From positions 1-64,000 of the forward strand of contig DATJZG010000016.1 of assembly GCA_035499295.1 (NCBI GenBank): DNA of 64,000 nt, written 5' to 3'. A program made the translations under genes and the position numbers. This document shows positions 34,045 through 42,092 of this stretch, one piece after another; positions within the stretch are counted from its first letter, which is position 1; each line of letters opens with the position of its first letter. The notes under the pieces are model-generated. The model was given only the letters and a program-made list of their open reading frames with translations, did no database searches and was not told where the DNA came from. The DNA comes from DATJZG01 sp035499295 (GTDB taxonomy: Bacteria > Myxococcota > Myxococcia > Myxococcales > Anaeromyxobacteraceae).

Positions 34045-34431
34045 ATGGACACGCAATCGCAGAGCCCGTGGCCCGAGCCGATCACGGCGGCCGCCAAGCG
34101 GGTCCTGGTGGTCGATGACGATCGGGACATCCGCGAGCTCCTCGTCGAGCTGCTGGAGGGCGAGGGCTACCAGGTGTCCTCCGCCGAGAACGGCGAGCAG
34201 GCGCTCCTGAAGGCGAGGCTCCACCACCCCAACCTCATCCTGCTCGACCTGATGATGCCGGTGATGAGCGGCTGGCGGTTCCGGGCGGAGCAGGCGCGGG
34301 AGCCCTCCATCGCCGGGGTCCCGGTGGTGGTGATCTCCGCCTACGCGAACGACCTCGACGTCGAGGCCTTCATCCCCAAGCCCTTCCCCATCGAGGACGT
34401 GCTCGAGGCGGTGCACCGCTTCGCCGCCTAG
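34045..34431 (+). CDS. single-domain response regulator (receiver)
   Basis: A 128-residue CheY-like protein. The acidic pair is in VLVVDDDRDIREL, the phospho-acceptor Asp in LILLDLMMPVMSG, the Ser switch in VVVISAYAN and the Lys in FIPKPFPIEDVL. There is no output domain, so it would signal by protein contact. The loop before the Lys is short. No histidine kinase lies in the window, so the partner is unknown. It is followed after 23 bp by the IS remnant. Confidence 0.9.
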   Translation: MDTQSQSPWPEPITAAAKRVLVVDDDRDIRELLVELLEGEGYQVSSAENGEQALLKARLHHPNLILLDLMMPVMSGWRFRAEQAREPSIAGVPVVVISAYANDLDVEAFIPKPFPIEDVLEAVHRFAA

Positions 34432-34454
34432 GGTCCCGGGTGCCGGCCCCGGCC

Positions 34455-35017
34455 TAGCCCAAATTCCGCAGTTTGGAACCAAGTTCAGGCGATGGGGCCG
34501 CGCTTGGCGACGCAAGCTGGCGTGGCAACAGACCGGTCGCGCGAAGAGTCGCGTGTAGTGCCCAACCTACCCCATTGCGGAGAGTGAAGCGGTGGGCGAT
34601 ACCGGGTGCCGGAGGCTTGGCGCGTGTATCTGCGGCACTCGACACTCCGCAAGGACGGCAAGACGCACACGTACTGGCGTCTGGTACGGTCTGTCCGGCG
34701 CGGTCGGAAGGTCGTCCAGGAGACGATAGCGAACCTGGGCGAGCTCGACGCCCAGGGACGAGCCAAGGCCAAGCAGCTTCTGCGGGAGAGAGCACCGACG
34801 TCGTGCTCCCCCTCGCCGAAGACACCGCTCGCGAGCTGCGGATCCGTTGCGTCGTCCGGCCCGACAAGGCTCAGGCCGCCCTCTTGGACCGGCTCGGACT
34901 ACGGATACCGGAGCGCCTGCGCGCCCCGGCTATGAGGGCCGAAATGTAGTGCCAACTTTCGGACCTAAGTCCCCGACACAAGGCCGATCGGACCCTCGAA
35001 CTGCGAAAGTTGGGCTA
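34455..35017. mobile_element. degenerate insertion-sequence remnant (IS1634/IS4-like)
   Basis: About 563 bp bounded by imperfect inverted repeats of 22-23 bp. The left end starts TAGCCCAAATTCCGCAGTTT. The right end, read in reverse complement, starts TAGCCCAACTTTCGCAGTTC. About 18 of 22 positions match. Two further internal TAGTGCC(C)AAC-like ends occur near 34557 and 34948, suggesting nested or rearranged termini. It contains the start of a transposase reading frame, interrupted by a frameshift, and is far shorter than an intact element (usually 1.5-2 kb). No clear target duplication is visible. Confidence 0.6.
34606..34949 (+). pseudogene. frameshifted N-terminal fragment of an IS1634-type transposase
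   Basis: The first about 55 codons read RVYLRHSTLRKDGKTHTYWR, followed by VQETIANLGELDAQGRAKAK, which is the recognisable N terminus of IS1634/IS4-group transposases. Near 34785 the frame must shift to continue as DVVLPLAEDTARELRIRC and RPDKAQAALLDRLGLRIPER before a TAG at 34947-34949. The DDE catalytic domain is missing, so it is a dead fragment. Confidence 0.7.
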
Positions 35018-36457
35018 GCGAGAGCCGTCGAGCGCCGCGAAGGGACCGAGATCGCCGAGCGCGCGCAGGAGCTGGGCGCGGGCCGAGGCGAGGTTGTAGT
35101 CGGCTTGGACCCGCTGGGCGGCGGCGGACGTCTCCGCCACCTGAGCGTCGCTGAGCTCGATGATGCTGCCGATGCCCACCTCGTAGCGCCCCTCCGCCAG
35201 GCGGAGCAGGTCCTTGGCGTTGGTGAGCGCGTCCGCGGCCGCGGACAGGCTCGCCTTCGCCGCCAGCACCGCCAGCCGGGCCTGCTCGACGTCGAGGCGG
35301 ACCTGCTGGCGCAGCTGATCGGTCTGGGCGACGAGGGAGGTGAGGTTCGCCTCCTGCTCCTGCTGCTGCGCCACGGTGAGACCGCCCTGGTAGATGTTCC
35401 AGTTGAGGGTGGCCTGGACGTTCCAGTTCCAGACGGTGTGGAACGGGTCGATGCCGGCGTTCACCCAGTTGAACTGCACCCCGATGCTCGGCCAGTAGGT
35501 GCCCTTCACCGAGCTGACGGTGAGTCGCTGGGCGTCGATCTGCTCCTCGTCGGACTTGAAGTCCGGGCGGTGGGCGAGCGCCTGCGCGAGGAGCGTCTGG
35601 TTGGAGTCGTCCTCTCCGGACACCGCCGCGAAGGTCTCGGTGGCGACGTCGTAGTCGGTGGGGCCCTCGACCCCCATCGCCTGGTTGAGCTGCGCCTTGG
35701 CGGTGACGTAGTTGTTCTCCGCGGTGATGAGCTGGACGCGGGCGTTGGCCACGTTGTAGCGCGACTGGGCGAGCGCGATCTCCGGCTGGGTGCCCACCTC
35801 CACGAATCCCTCGGTCTGGCGCAGGTGGGCCTCCTGGTTGGCGAGCGTCTCCCGGGCCACCGCCACCAGGTCCTTGCTGGCGCGGGCGGTGAAGTAGGCG
35901 GTGCGCACCCCGAGGAGAACCTGGAGCTCCGTATAGCGCTCGGTGTCGCGCTGGCTCAGGGCCTTCACCTTGGCGGAGCGCCAGGCGTCGAGGGTGGCGC
36001 CGAAGTCCCAGACCAGCTGGGAGACCGTCCCGTTGAAGTTGTAGTAGTTGTAGGTCTGCCAGCTGTAGAGGGGCGGGAGGGCGAGGGTCGGCGTGTAGCC
36101 CGGGTGCGGCGTGAAGTTGGAGGTGGTGCGCTCGTAGGTGTAGCTCACGCCGGTCACCTGGGGGAGGAGGGGCGCCCGGGCCTCGTCGGCGCGCGCCTCC
36201 GCCGCCTGCGTGTTGGCCCGCGCCTGGACGATCTGCGGCTGGTTCTGCCAGGTGGTGCGGGTCGCCTGGTCGAGGGAGAGCGTGCCCCCCTGGAGCTTCG
36301 GCAGGGAGGGCGTCGCGTCCGCCGCCCCGGCTCTCCCGGGCGCGCAGAGGCCCGCGGCGAGGAGGGCGCAGAGGGCGCGCGCGCGCGCGCCGCCGGGCCT
36401 GCCGCGGCCGGGCTCGGCACTGCCGGGGCGGAGGGGAGGACGGACGGGCGATGTCAC
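35015..36457 (-). CDS. TolC-family outer-membrane efflux protein
   Basis: A 480-residue exported protein with a signal peptide (about 25-48, ALCALLAAGLCAPGRAGA) and two TolC/OEP repeats. Each repeat contains long coiled-coil helices (LSLDQATRTTWQNQPQI; ARANTQAAEARADEAR; EVGTQPEIALAQSRYNVANA; GIGSIIELSDAQVAETSAAA). It would form the outer-membrane channel of a tripartite efflux or type I secretion system. No inner-membrane or adaptor genes are adjacent. GTG 36457 with GGGAG upstream was chosen; earlier codons are a low-complexity Arg/Pro stretch. The TAG stop at 35017-35015 lies in the terminal repeat of the IS remnant. Confidence 0.85.
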   Translation of the reverse strand: MTSPVRPPLRPGSAEPGRGRPGGARARALCALLAAGLCAPGRAGAADATPSLPKLQGGTLSLDQATRTTWQNQPQIVQARANTQAAEARADEARAPLLPQVTGVSYTYERTTSNFTPHPGYTPTLALPPLYSWQTYNYYNFNGTVSQLVWDFGATLDAWRSAKVKALSQRDTERYTELQVLLGVRTAYFTARASKDLVAVARETLANQEAHLRQTEGFVEVGTQPEIALAQSRYNVANARVQLITAENNYVTAKAQLNQAMGVEGPTDYDVATETFAAVSGEDDSNQTLLAQALAHRPDFKSDEEQIDAQRLTVSSVKGTYWPSIGVQFNWVNAGIDPFHTVWNWNVQATLNWNIYQGGLTVAQQQEQEANLTSLVAQTDQLRQQVRLDVEQARLAVLAAKASLSAAADALTNAKDLLRLAEGRYEVGIGSIIELSDAQVAETSAAAQRVQADYNLASARAQLLRALGDLGPFAALDGSR

Positions 36458-36995
36458 GGTGGGTACTCCCGGCCCCCGCCGCCGTCGCGCGGCGCCGCGG
36501 GCCTCGAAGGGACTCTCCGGGTGTCGGGCGGGGCGAGGGCGCCGCCTCGACGCCCTTTCGCCGAACCGCCGCGGAATGTCTCGAGCCCGGACATCTGCTC
36601 CCGACGCCGACCTCCGAGGCACGCCCCGGGCTGGCGTCGTGGCGCTCGGTCTGATCACCCGCCGAGAGGGGAGCGGTTAAAGAAGGGGAGCGGCCCGCGC
36701 AACTCGCGGACGGGGGCGGCGGAATGCCCGCTTGGGATGGGCCCGGCACCGGCCGCCCGCGGAGCCGCGCGCCGCCCGCGAGGCGGCGGGAGTTCGCCGC
36801 GGCCGCCGTGGCGGGGAACTCTCTTGCCGCCGCGGCGCCGCCGGATGTAGAACGTTCCCTTGTCGCGCGAGTCCACCCCTTCACACGGCCGCTCCGGTGC
36901 CTCGAAGCATGACCTCCCGGGCGGAGGCGAAACGGCGGCGCAGCAGGTCGAGCGCGAGCGACGACGTGTAGATGCAAGATGCTGATATCGTTCAT
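36458..36995. other. intergenic region between tolC-like gene and tRNA-Ser
   Basis: 538 bp without a credible gene; the open frames here have Arg/Ala/Pro-rich shadow composition. Two inverted repeats stand out: GCCGCC-CGCGA-GGCGGC at 36771-36787 and a 10-bp arm pair (9 of 10 matching) around 36791-36820 with a GGCCGCCGTG loop. The half near tolC should hold that gene's promoter, which I could not locate. Confidence 0.5.
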
Positions 36996-37088
36996 GGAGA
37001 GGTGACCGAGCGGCCGAAGGTGCACGACTGGAAATCGTGTGTCCGCCCAAAAGGTGGACCGTGGGTTCAAATCCCACCCTCTCCGCCA
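36996..37088 (+). tRNA. tRNA-Ser(GGA)
   Basis: A 93-nt class II tRNA. The acceptor stem is GGAGAGG/CCTCTCC, with discriminator G and an encoded CCA end. The anticodon loop CTGGAAA gives anticodon GGA (UCC/UCU codons). A long variable arm (GTCCGCCCAAAAGGTGGAC) and the T-loop GGTTCAAATCC are present. The SRP RNA starts 11 nt downstream. Confidence 0.96.
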
Positions 37089-37099
37089 GTCGATCTAAG

Positions 37100-37208
37100 A
37101 AGCCGGTCCAGAATCCTCGGGCGACGTGGGGGCGACCGAACCCCGCCAGGCCCGGAAGGGAGCAACGGTAGGAAGTCCTCCGTGCGCCCGGGGATTGTGG
37201 GCCGGCTT
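37100..37208 (+). ncRNA. ffs: signal recognition particle RNA, small bacterial type (4.5S)
   Basis: About 109 nt forming one long hairpin. AAGCCGGTCC pairs with GGGCCGGCTT at the base, and GAATCCTCGGGCG pairs with CGCCCGGGGATTG further in. The apical domain contains the universally conserved Ffh-binding sequence GCCAGGCCCGGAAGGGAGCA. The RNA forms the SRP with Ffh to target membrane proteins. It lies between tRNA-Ser and dnaX, the position also seen in many Gram-positive bacteria. Exact ends are estimated from the pairing. Confidence 0.9.
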
Positions 37209-37228
37209 CGTCTTTCCTGAGGTGCGCC

Positions 37229-38938
37229 ATGGGCTACCTGGTCCTCGCCCGGAAGTACCGCCCCCAGACCTTCGCGGAGGTGTCGGGGCAGGAGCACGTG
37301 GTGCGGACGCTCTCGAACGCGCTCTCGCGCGGGCAGCTCGCGCACGCCTTCCTCTTCACCGGGCCGCGCGGGGTCGGCAAGACCACCGCGGCGCGGCTGG
37401 TGGCCAAGGCGGTGAACTGCGAGAGCGGCCCGACCGCCGAGCCCTGCGGGCGCTGCACGCCCTGCGTGGAGATCGCCGAGGGGCGGGCGGTGGACGTGGT
37501 CGAGATCGACGCCGCCTCCAACAACGGCGTCGACAACGTCCGGGACATCGTGGACGCGGTGAAGTACCGCCCAGCGCGCGACCGCTACAAGGTGTTCGTG
37601 GTGGACGAGGTCCACATGCTCTCCACCGGGGCCTTCAACGCGCTCCTCAAGACCCTGGAGGAGCCCCCCGAACACGTCCTCTTCGTGCTCGCCACCACCG
37701 ACGTCCACAAGGTGCCCGAGACCATCGTCTCGCGGTGCCAGCGCTTCGACTTCCGCCGCCTCGACCTGAAGCAGATCGCGGACCAGCTGCGCAAGGTGGC
37801 CGAGGCGGAGAGCATGAAGCTGTCGGACGCCTCGCTCGCCCTCATCGCCCGGTCGGCGGAGGGCGGGATGCGCGACGCGCTCTCGCTCCTCGACCGGGTG
37901 CGCGCCTCCTGCGGGGACGCCCCCGGGGACGCGGCGGTGGCAGAGGCCCTGGGCGCCGTCGACCCGGCCGCCGTCTCGCGCATCGCGCGCGCCCTCCTCG
38001 CCCGGGACGGCGCTGCCCTGCTCGCCGAGGTGCAGTCGCTCTTCGACCGCGGCCTGGAGATGAAGCGCGTGGCGGAGGAGCTGGTGCGCTGGCTGCGCGA
38101 CGTCACCGTCGCGAAGCTCGCCCCGGGCGTACCGCTCGACCTGCCCGAGGCCGAGCGACGCGAGGTGGCGGCGCAGGCGCAGGCCGCCGACGCGGTGCAG
38201 CTCGGCCGGCTCTTCGACCTCGCCCAGCGGGCGGTGACCGAGGTGAAGCTCTCCGAGCAGCCCCGCTACGCCCTCGAGGTGGCCCTCCTCAAGGGAGCCC
38301 TCCTCGCCCCCGGCTCCGACGTGGCCGCCCTCGTCGCCCGCGTCGAGGCGCTCGCCGGCGGGCCGCTGCCGGCCGCACCTCCCGCTCCCCCGGCCACCGC
38401 CGCGGCGCCGGCGGCCCGCCCCGCCGATCGCCCGCTCGCCTCCTTCGGGACTCCGGGGTGCGCCGGCGGGACGGCCACCCCGGGGGCCCCGGGGGAGGGC
38501 GGAGACGTGCCGGCCGCCGCCCCGGCGCGGGCGGGAGAGGACGCGCCCGAGGCGGAGCGCTGGCGGGCCGCCGTCGACGATCTGGCCCGGGAGTGCCCGG
38601 CGCTCGCCCCCGCCCTGAAGCAGGCGGCCCTCCTGTCGCTGGGCGCGGCGGAGGTGAGGGTGCGCTTCGCGCCCGGGTCGGGCTATCCCGCCCTGGTGGA
38701 GCGGCGGCGCGCCGACGTGGAGCGCGCTTTCTCCGCGTTCTTCGGCAGGCCCGTTCGCCTGGCGGTGGAGGTGGGCCAGGTCCCGCAGGCGGAGGCCGGG
38801 GCTCCCATCGCCGCCGTGGAGCGGGCGGAGCGCGAGGCGAGATCGGCCCGCCTGCGCGAGGCGGCCCAGGCCCATCCCAAGATCCAGGAGGCGGCGCGGG
38901 TGCTGGGAGCGGAGATCGAGGACATCGACGAGGTGTAG
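37229..38938 (+). CDS. dnaX: DNA polymerase III subunits gamma/tau
   Basis: A 569-residue clamp-loader ATPase. Hallmarks are YLVLARKYRPQTFAEVSGQEH at the N terminus, Walker A GPRGVGKTTAAR, a zinc module CESGPTAEPCGRCTPC, Walker B VFVVDEVHML, the sensor/SRC region VSRCQRFDF and clamp-loader domain III to about residue 370. An Ala/Pro linker (380-430) and a tau-like C-terminal domain (about 440-569) follow. No A-rich slippery sequence is visible, so a programmed gamma product is unlikely here. ybaB follows after 21 bp and then recR, the usual dnaX-ybaB-recR operon. Confidence 0.96.
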   Translation: MGYLVLARKYRPQTFAEVSGQEHVVRTLSNALSRGQLAHAFLFTGPRGVGKTTAARLVAKAVNCESGPTAEPCGRCTPCVEIAEGRAVDVVEIDAASNNGVDNVRDIVDAVKYRPARDRYKVFVVDEVHMLSTGAFNALLKTLEEPPEHVLFVLATTDVHKVPETIVSRCQRFDFRRLDLKQIADQLRKVAEAESMKLSDASLALIARSAEGGMRDALSLLDRVRASCGDAPGDAAVAEALGAVDPAAVSRIARALLARDGAALLAEVQSLFDRGLEMKRVAEELVRWLRDVTVAKLAPGVPLDLPEAERREVAAQAQAADAVQLGRLFDLAQRAVTEVKLSEQPRYALEVALLKGALLAPGSDVAALVARVEALAGGPLPAAPPAPPATAAAPAARPADRPLASFGTPGCAGGTATPGAPGEGGDVPAAAPARAGEDAPEAERWRAAVDDLARECPALAPALKQAALLSLGAAEVRVRFAPGSGYPALVERRRADVERAFSAFFGRPVRLAVEVGQVPQAEAGAPIAAVERAEREARSARLREAAQAHPKIQEAARVLGAEIEDIDEV

Positions 38939-38959
38939 AGAGGGAGCATCGGAGGCGCG

Positions 38960-39271
38960 ATGGACATCCAGTTTCTCATGCGGCAGGCGAAGAAGATCGA
39001 GAAGGCGATGGCGGAGGCGAAGGAGAAGCTCGCCGAGGTCGAGGTGGACGCCGAGGCCGGCGGCGGGCTGGTGCAGGTGCACATGAACTGCCGCTACCAG
39101 GTCCGCCGCATCGCCCTCGACCCCAAGGCGCTCGAGGCGGGCGACAAGGCCATGCTCGAGGACCTGGTGGCGGCCGCGGTGAACGCGGCGGTGGAGAAGG
39201 CCCGGGTGATCGCCGACGATACCCTGGAGAAGGCGGCCGGGGGGGTGAAGATGCCGGGGTGGGGGCTCTAG
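38960..39271 (+). CDS. ybaB: nucleoid-associated protein of the YbaB/EbfC family
   Basis: A 103-residue DNA-binding protein. The N-terminal helix MDIQFLMRQAKKIEKAMAEA, the central strand segment GGGLVQVHMNCRYQVRRIAL and the C-terminal EDLVAAAVNAAVEKARV are family-typical, and the protein usually works as a homodimer. It lies between dnaX and recR, only 4 bp from recR, in the conserved operon order. Confidence 0.93.
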   Translation: MDIQFLMRQAKKIEKAMAEAKEKLAEVEVDAEAGGGLVQVHMNCRYQVRRIALDPKALEAGDKAMLEDLVAAAVNAAVEKARVIADDTLEKAAGGVKMPGWGL

Positions 39272-39275
39272 GCGG

Positions 39276-39872
39276 ATGGCCGTCGCCGATCCCATCGCAC
39301 GGTTGGTGAAGGAGCTCGCCCGCCTCCCCGGGATCGGGGAGAAGACCGCACAGCGGCTCGCCTTCCACGTCCTCGAGGCCGGCCCGGAGTACGCCGAGGC
39401 CCTGGCCGCTGCGGTGGTGGGCGTGGTGCGGGACGTGCGGTGCTGCTCCGTTTGCCAGACGCTCACCGATCGCGACCCCTGCTCCATCTGCGCCGACGAG
39501 CGGCGCGACGCGCGGACGCTGTGCGTGGTGGAGGGGGTGCCCGACCTCGTGGCCATCGAGCGCAGCCGCGAGTTCCGCGGCCGCTATCACGTGCTCCACG
39601 GCGCGCTTTCTCCGCTCGACGGGGTCGGCCCCTCGGATCTCAAGATCCGCGAGCTCGTCCTGCGGCTGGAGCGCGAGCCCGCCGACGAGGTGGTGATCGC
39701 CACCAACCCGGACGTGGAGGGCGAGGCCACCGCCCTCTACCTCGCCAAGCTGCTCAAGCCGCTCGGGGTGCGCGTCACCCGGATCGCCCAGGGCGTGCCC
39801 ATGGGCGGCGACCTCGAGTACGCCGATCAGGTGACCCTGGCACGTGCGCTCGCCGGACGGCGAGAGCTCTGA
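39276..39872 (+). CDS. recR: recombination protein RecR
   Basis: A 198-residue recombination mediator acting with RecO/RecF in gap repair. It has the helix-hairpin-helix LARLPGIGEKTAQRLAFHV, the zinc finger CCSVCQTLTDRDPCSIC, the Toprim domain starting CVVEGVPDLVAIE, and the C-terminal TRIAQGVPMGGDLEYAD. Length and order are normal. It ends the dnaX operon; 172 bp separate it from mglB. Confidence 0.96.
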   Translation: MAVADPIARLVKELARLPGIGEKTAQRLAFHVLEAGPEYAEALAAAVVGVVRDVRCCSVCQTLTDRDPCSICADERRDARTLCVVEGVPDLVAIERSREFRGRYHVLHGALSPLDGVGPSDLKIRELVLRLEREPADEVVIATNPDVEGEATALYLAKLLKPLGVRVTRIAQGVPMGGDLEYADQVTLARALAGRREL

Positions 39873-39917
39873 TGCGGTCGGTGCCCGCTCGTCCGGCCGG
39901 CCGCGAGTGTCACCGAG

Positions 39918-39929
39918 GGCGATATCGCC
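39918..39929. promoter_or_regulatory. palindromic site upstream of mglBA
   Basis: A perfect 12-bp palindrome GGCGATATCGCC lies 115 bp before the mglB ATG, and its GGGCGAT half recurs as a direct repeat 17 bp further on. It could be an operator for mglBA. No matching regulator or clear promoter hexamers were identified. Confidence 0.3.
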
Positions 39930-40044
39930 ATGCGGGCGATTGCTATCCCGACGGCGGATCCCGCGCTACAGTCTTGCCGGGCGCGGGATTGATCGAGGGG
40001 CGGTTCCCTGGTATTCCGCGTGGCGGTCCTTCGGCGGAGAGCCC

Positions 40045-40524
40045 ATGAACCCCGGCCTGGTGATGTACGAGGAGGAGTTCCGGCAGATCTCCGGGATCTG
40101 CGACCGGCTCACGCGCGACGCCAACGCCAAGGTCGTCTTCCTCGTCGACAAGAACGGCCAGCTCATCGCCGCCAGCGGCCAGTCCCAGAACCTCGACACC
40201 ACCTCCCTCGCCTCGCTGACCGCCGGGAACGTGGCGGCCATGGGCGGACTGGCGAAGCTCATCGGCGAGAAGGAATTCCCCAACCAGTTCCACGAGGGGG
40301 AGCGCGAGTCGCTCCACATGAGCATCGTCGCCGGCCGGGTGGTGCTCGTCGTCATCTTCGACGCGAAGAGCTCGCTCGGTCTCGTTCGACTTCGCGTGAA
40401 GAAGGCGGGGGAGGAGCTGAGTCGGATCTTCGATCACCTCGCCAAGAAGCAGGCCATGCCGGGAGCCCAGAGCCCGTTCGCCGAGATCACCGACGACGAC
40501 ATCGACAACCTCTTCAGCGGCTAG
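40045..40524 (+). CDS. mglB: MglA GTPase-activating protein, Roadblock/LC7 family
   Basis: A 159-residue Roadblock/LC7 protein with the MglB order of elements: FRQISGICDRLTRDANAKVV, FLVDKNGQLIAASGQ, LTAGNVAAMGGLAKLIGE, the strand HMSIVAGRVVLVVIF, and a C-terminal tail ending FAEITDDDIDNLFSG. In Myxococcus MglB marks the lagging pole and stimulates GTP hydrolysis by MglA. The gene starts 3 bp upstream of mglA, so they are co-translated. The start ATG 40045 follows GGAGAG. Confidence 0.96.
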   Translation: MNPGLVMYEEEFRQISGICDRLTRDANAKVVFLVDKNGQLIAASGQSQNLDTTSLASLTAGNVAAMGGLAKLIGEKEFPNQFHEGERESLHMSIVAGRVVLVVIFDAKSSLGLVRLRVKKAGEELSRIFDHLAKKQAMPGAQSPFAEITDDDIDNLFSG

Positions 40525-40527
40525 GAC

Positions 40528-41115
40528 ATGAGCTTCATCAACTACAGCTCGCGCGAGATCAACTGCAAGATCGTCTACTACGGTCCCGGCCTGTGCGGGA
40601 AGACGACGAACCTGCAGTACGTCTACGCGAAGACGGCTCCCGAGGCGAAGGGCAAGATGATCAGCCTCGCCACCGAGACGGAGCGCACGCTCTTCTTCGA
40701 CTTCTTGCCGCTGTCCCTCGGCGAGATCCGCGGGTTCAAGACGCGCTTCCACCTCTACACCGTGCCCGGCCAGGTCTTCTATGACGCCTCCCGCAAGCTC
40801 ATCCTCAAGGGCGTCGACGGGGTGGTGTTCGTCGCCGACAGCCAGATCGAGCGCATGGAGGCGAACCTGGAGTCGGTCGAGAACCTGCGCGTGAACCTGG
40901 CGGAGCAGGGCTACGACCTGAACCGCATCCCGTACGTGGTGCAGTACAACAAGCGCGACCTTCCCAACATCGCCACCGTCGAGGAGTTGCACCGGCTCAT
41001 CAACCCCCGCACCGTGCCCGAGTACCAGGCGGTTGCCCCGACGGGTGTAGGCGTCTTCGACACATTGAAGGCCGTCGCCAAGCTCGTGCTGACGGAGCTG
41101 AAGCGGGGGGGCTAG
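40528..41115 (+). CDS. mglA: Ras-like polarity GTPase MglA
   Basis: A 195-residue small GTPase controlling cell polarity and motility reversals. The P-loop is GPGLCGKTTNLQYVY. The PM3 region reads LYTVPGQVFYDASRK, with Thr replacing the usual Asp as in Myxococcus MglA, and the guanine-specifying motif is YNKRDLPN. It is immediately followed, after 113 bp, by the ten-gene envelope cluster, making it the likely switch for that machinery. The stop is at 41113-41115, preceded by a G-rich tail. Confidence 0.97.
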   Translation: MSFINYSSREINCKIVYYGPGLCGKTTNLQYVYAKTAPEAKGKMISLATETERTLFFDFLPLSLGEIRGFKTRFHLYTVPGQVFYDASRKLILKGVDGVVFVADSQIERMEANLESVENLRVNLAEQGYDLNRIPYVVQYNKRDLPNIATVEELHRLINPRTVPEYQAVAPTGVGVFDTLKAVAKLVLTELKRGG

Positions 41116-41228
41116 GGCACTCGCCGGGGTCCGCGGGCCGGGCATCCCTCCGGTCCATGCGGTCCCTCGGGAACGGGTGCTATAAGAACTGAGTCGTTGG
41201 ATCTCGGGGCGAATTCCCGGAAGCGAGG

Positions 41229-42092
41229 GTGATCGTGGCACGCTCCCATTCGCTGCTCTTCCTCTTGTGGGCGCTCGGGCCTGCCGTCGCGCTCCCGCAG
41301 GGCGCGGCACCTGCGCCGGACGCCGCGCCCGCGGCGGAGGCGACTCCGCCCGCGCCCGCCGCCGCACCGTCGGTGGATGCGCCCGCGCCGCCCGCCGCCG
41401 CCGCTCCGGCAGCGGTCGCGACCCCGCCGGCACCCCCGCCGGAGGCGAAGGCGCCGCCCCCGGCCGGAGGAGGCGCGGCGGCCGCCGCTCCCGCCCGGCT
41501 CGCCGCGACCGCTCCCCAGTCCGCCGACGACCTCGCCGACCTGAAGGTGAAGACCCTGGAGGAGAGGGTCAACGAGCTGAAGGAGAAGATCTTCCGCACC
41601 AAGGCGCGCCTCATGAACCTGCAGGAGATGGTGATCGGCGGCGACGTCACCACCGGTGCGAAGGCGGTCGTCTACCACCGCAACGAGATGGGTCCGCAGT
41701 TCGTGCTGGAGTCGGCCACCTACACCATCGACGGCGCGCCCGTCTACACCAAGGTCGACAAGGAGGGAGACCTCGACAAGCGCGAGGAGTTCGAGGTCTT
41801 CAACGGCCGGGTGGTGCCCGGAAACCACCAGGTGACGGTGAAGCTGCTCTACCGCGGTCACGGCTACGGGGTCTTCAGCTACCTCGACGGCTACCGCTTC
41901 AAGGTCCAGTCCTCCTACACCTTCAACGCCGAGCCCGGGAAGGTGACGAGCGTGAAGGTCGTCGGATTCGAGAAGGGCGGGATCACCGCCGAGCTCCAGA
42001 ACCGGCCCGCCATTCGGTACGACGTCGACGTGAAGTCCGACGAGCGCGGCCAGGGTCGCCCGGCGGCCGCGCCCGCCGGGGGCGACCGGTGA
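41229..42092 (+). CDS. exported Pro/Ala-rich protein, first gene of Glt-like cluster
   Basis: A 287-residue protein of unknown function. It has a signal peptide (1-22), a Pro/Ala-rich spacer (about 23-95), a short coiled coil (about 103-128; LKVKTLEERVNELKEKIF) and a conserved-looking globular domain (about 135-270; AVVYHRNEMGPQFVLES, VVPGNHQVTVKLLYRGHGYG) that may be beta-sandwich-like. The spacer suits a protein spanning the periplasm or peptidoglycan. Such spacers are often misannotated as dihydrolipoamide acyltransferase, but no lipoyl or catalytic domain is present. A TATAAG hexamer 45 bp upstream may be its -10. The stop overlaps the next GTG. Confidence 0.72.
   Translation: MIVARSHSLLFLLWALGPAVALPQGAAPAPDAAPAAEATPPAPAAAPSVDAPAPPAAAAPAAVATPPAPPPEAKAPPPAGGGAAAAAPARLAATAPQSADDLADLKVKTLEERVNELKEKIFRTKARLMNLQEMVIGGDVTTGAKAVVYHRNEMGPQFVLESATYTIDGAPVYTKVDKEGDLDKREEFEVFNGRVVPGNHQVTVKLLYRGHGYGVFSYLDGYRFKVQSSYTFNAEPGKVTSVKVVGFEKGGITAELQNRPAIRYDVDVKSDERGQGRPAAAPAGGDR

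Noticed and set aside
36375..36390. (GC)8 alternating tract, possible Z-DNA
   Set aside because: It encodes Arg/Ala codons of the TolC signal peptide, where such runs are expected at this base composition.
37229..38938. Programmed frameshift in dnaX producing gamma
   Set aside because: No A-rich slippery heptamer or suitable downstream structure is visible in this GC-rich gene.
41229..42092. Dihydrolipoamide acetyltransferase-type protein
   Set aside because: Only the Pro/Ala-rich spacer resembles that enzyme. There is no lipoyl domain or catalytic domain.
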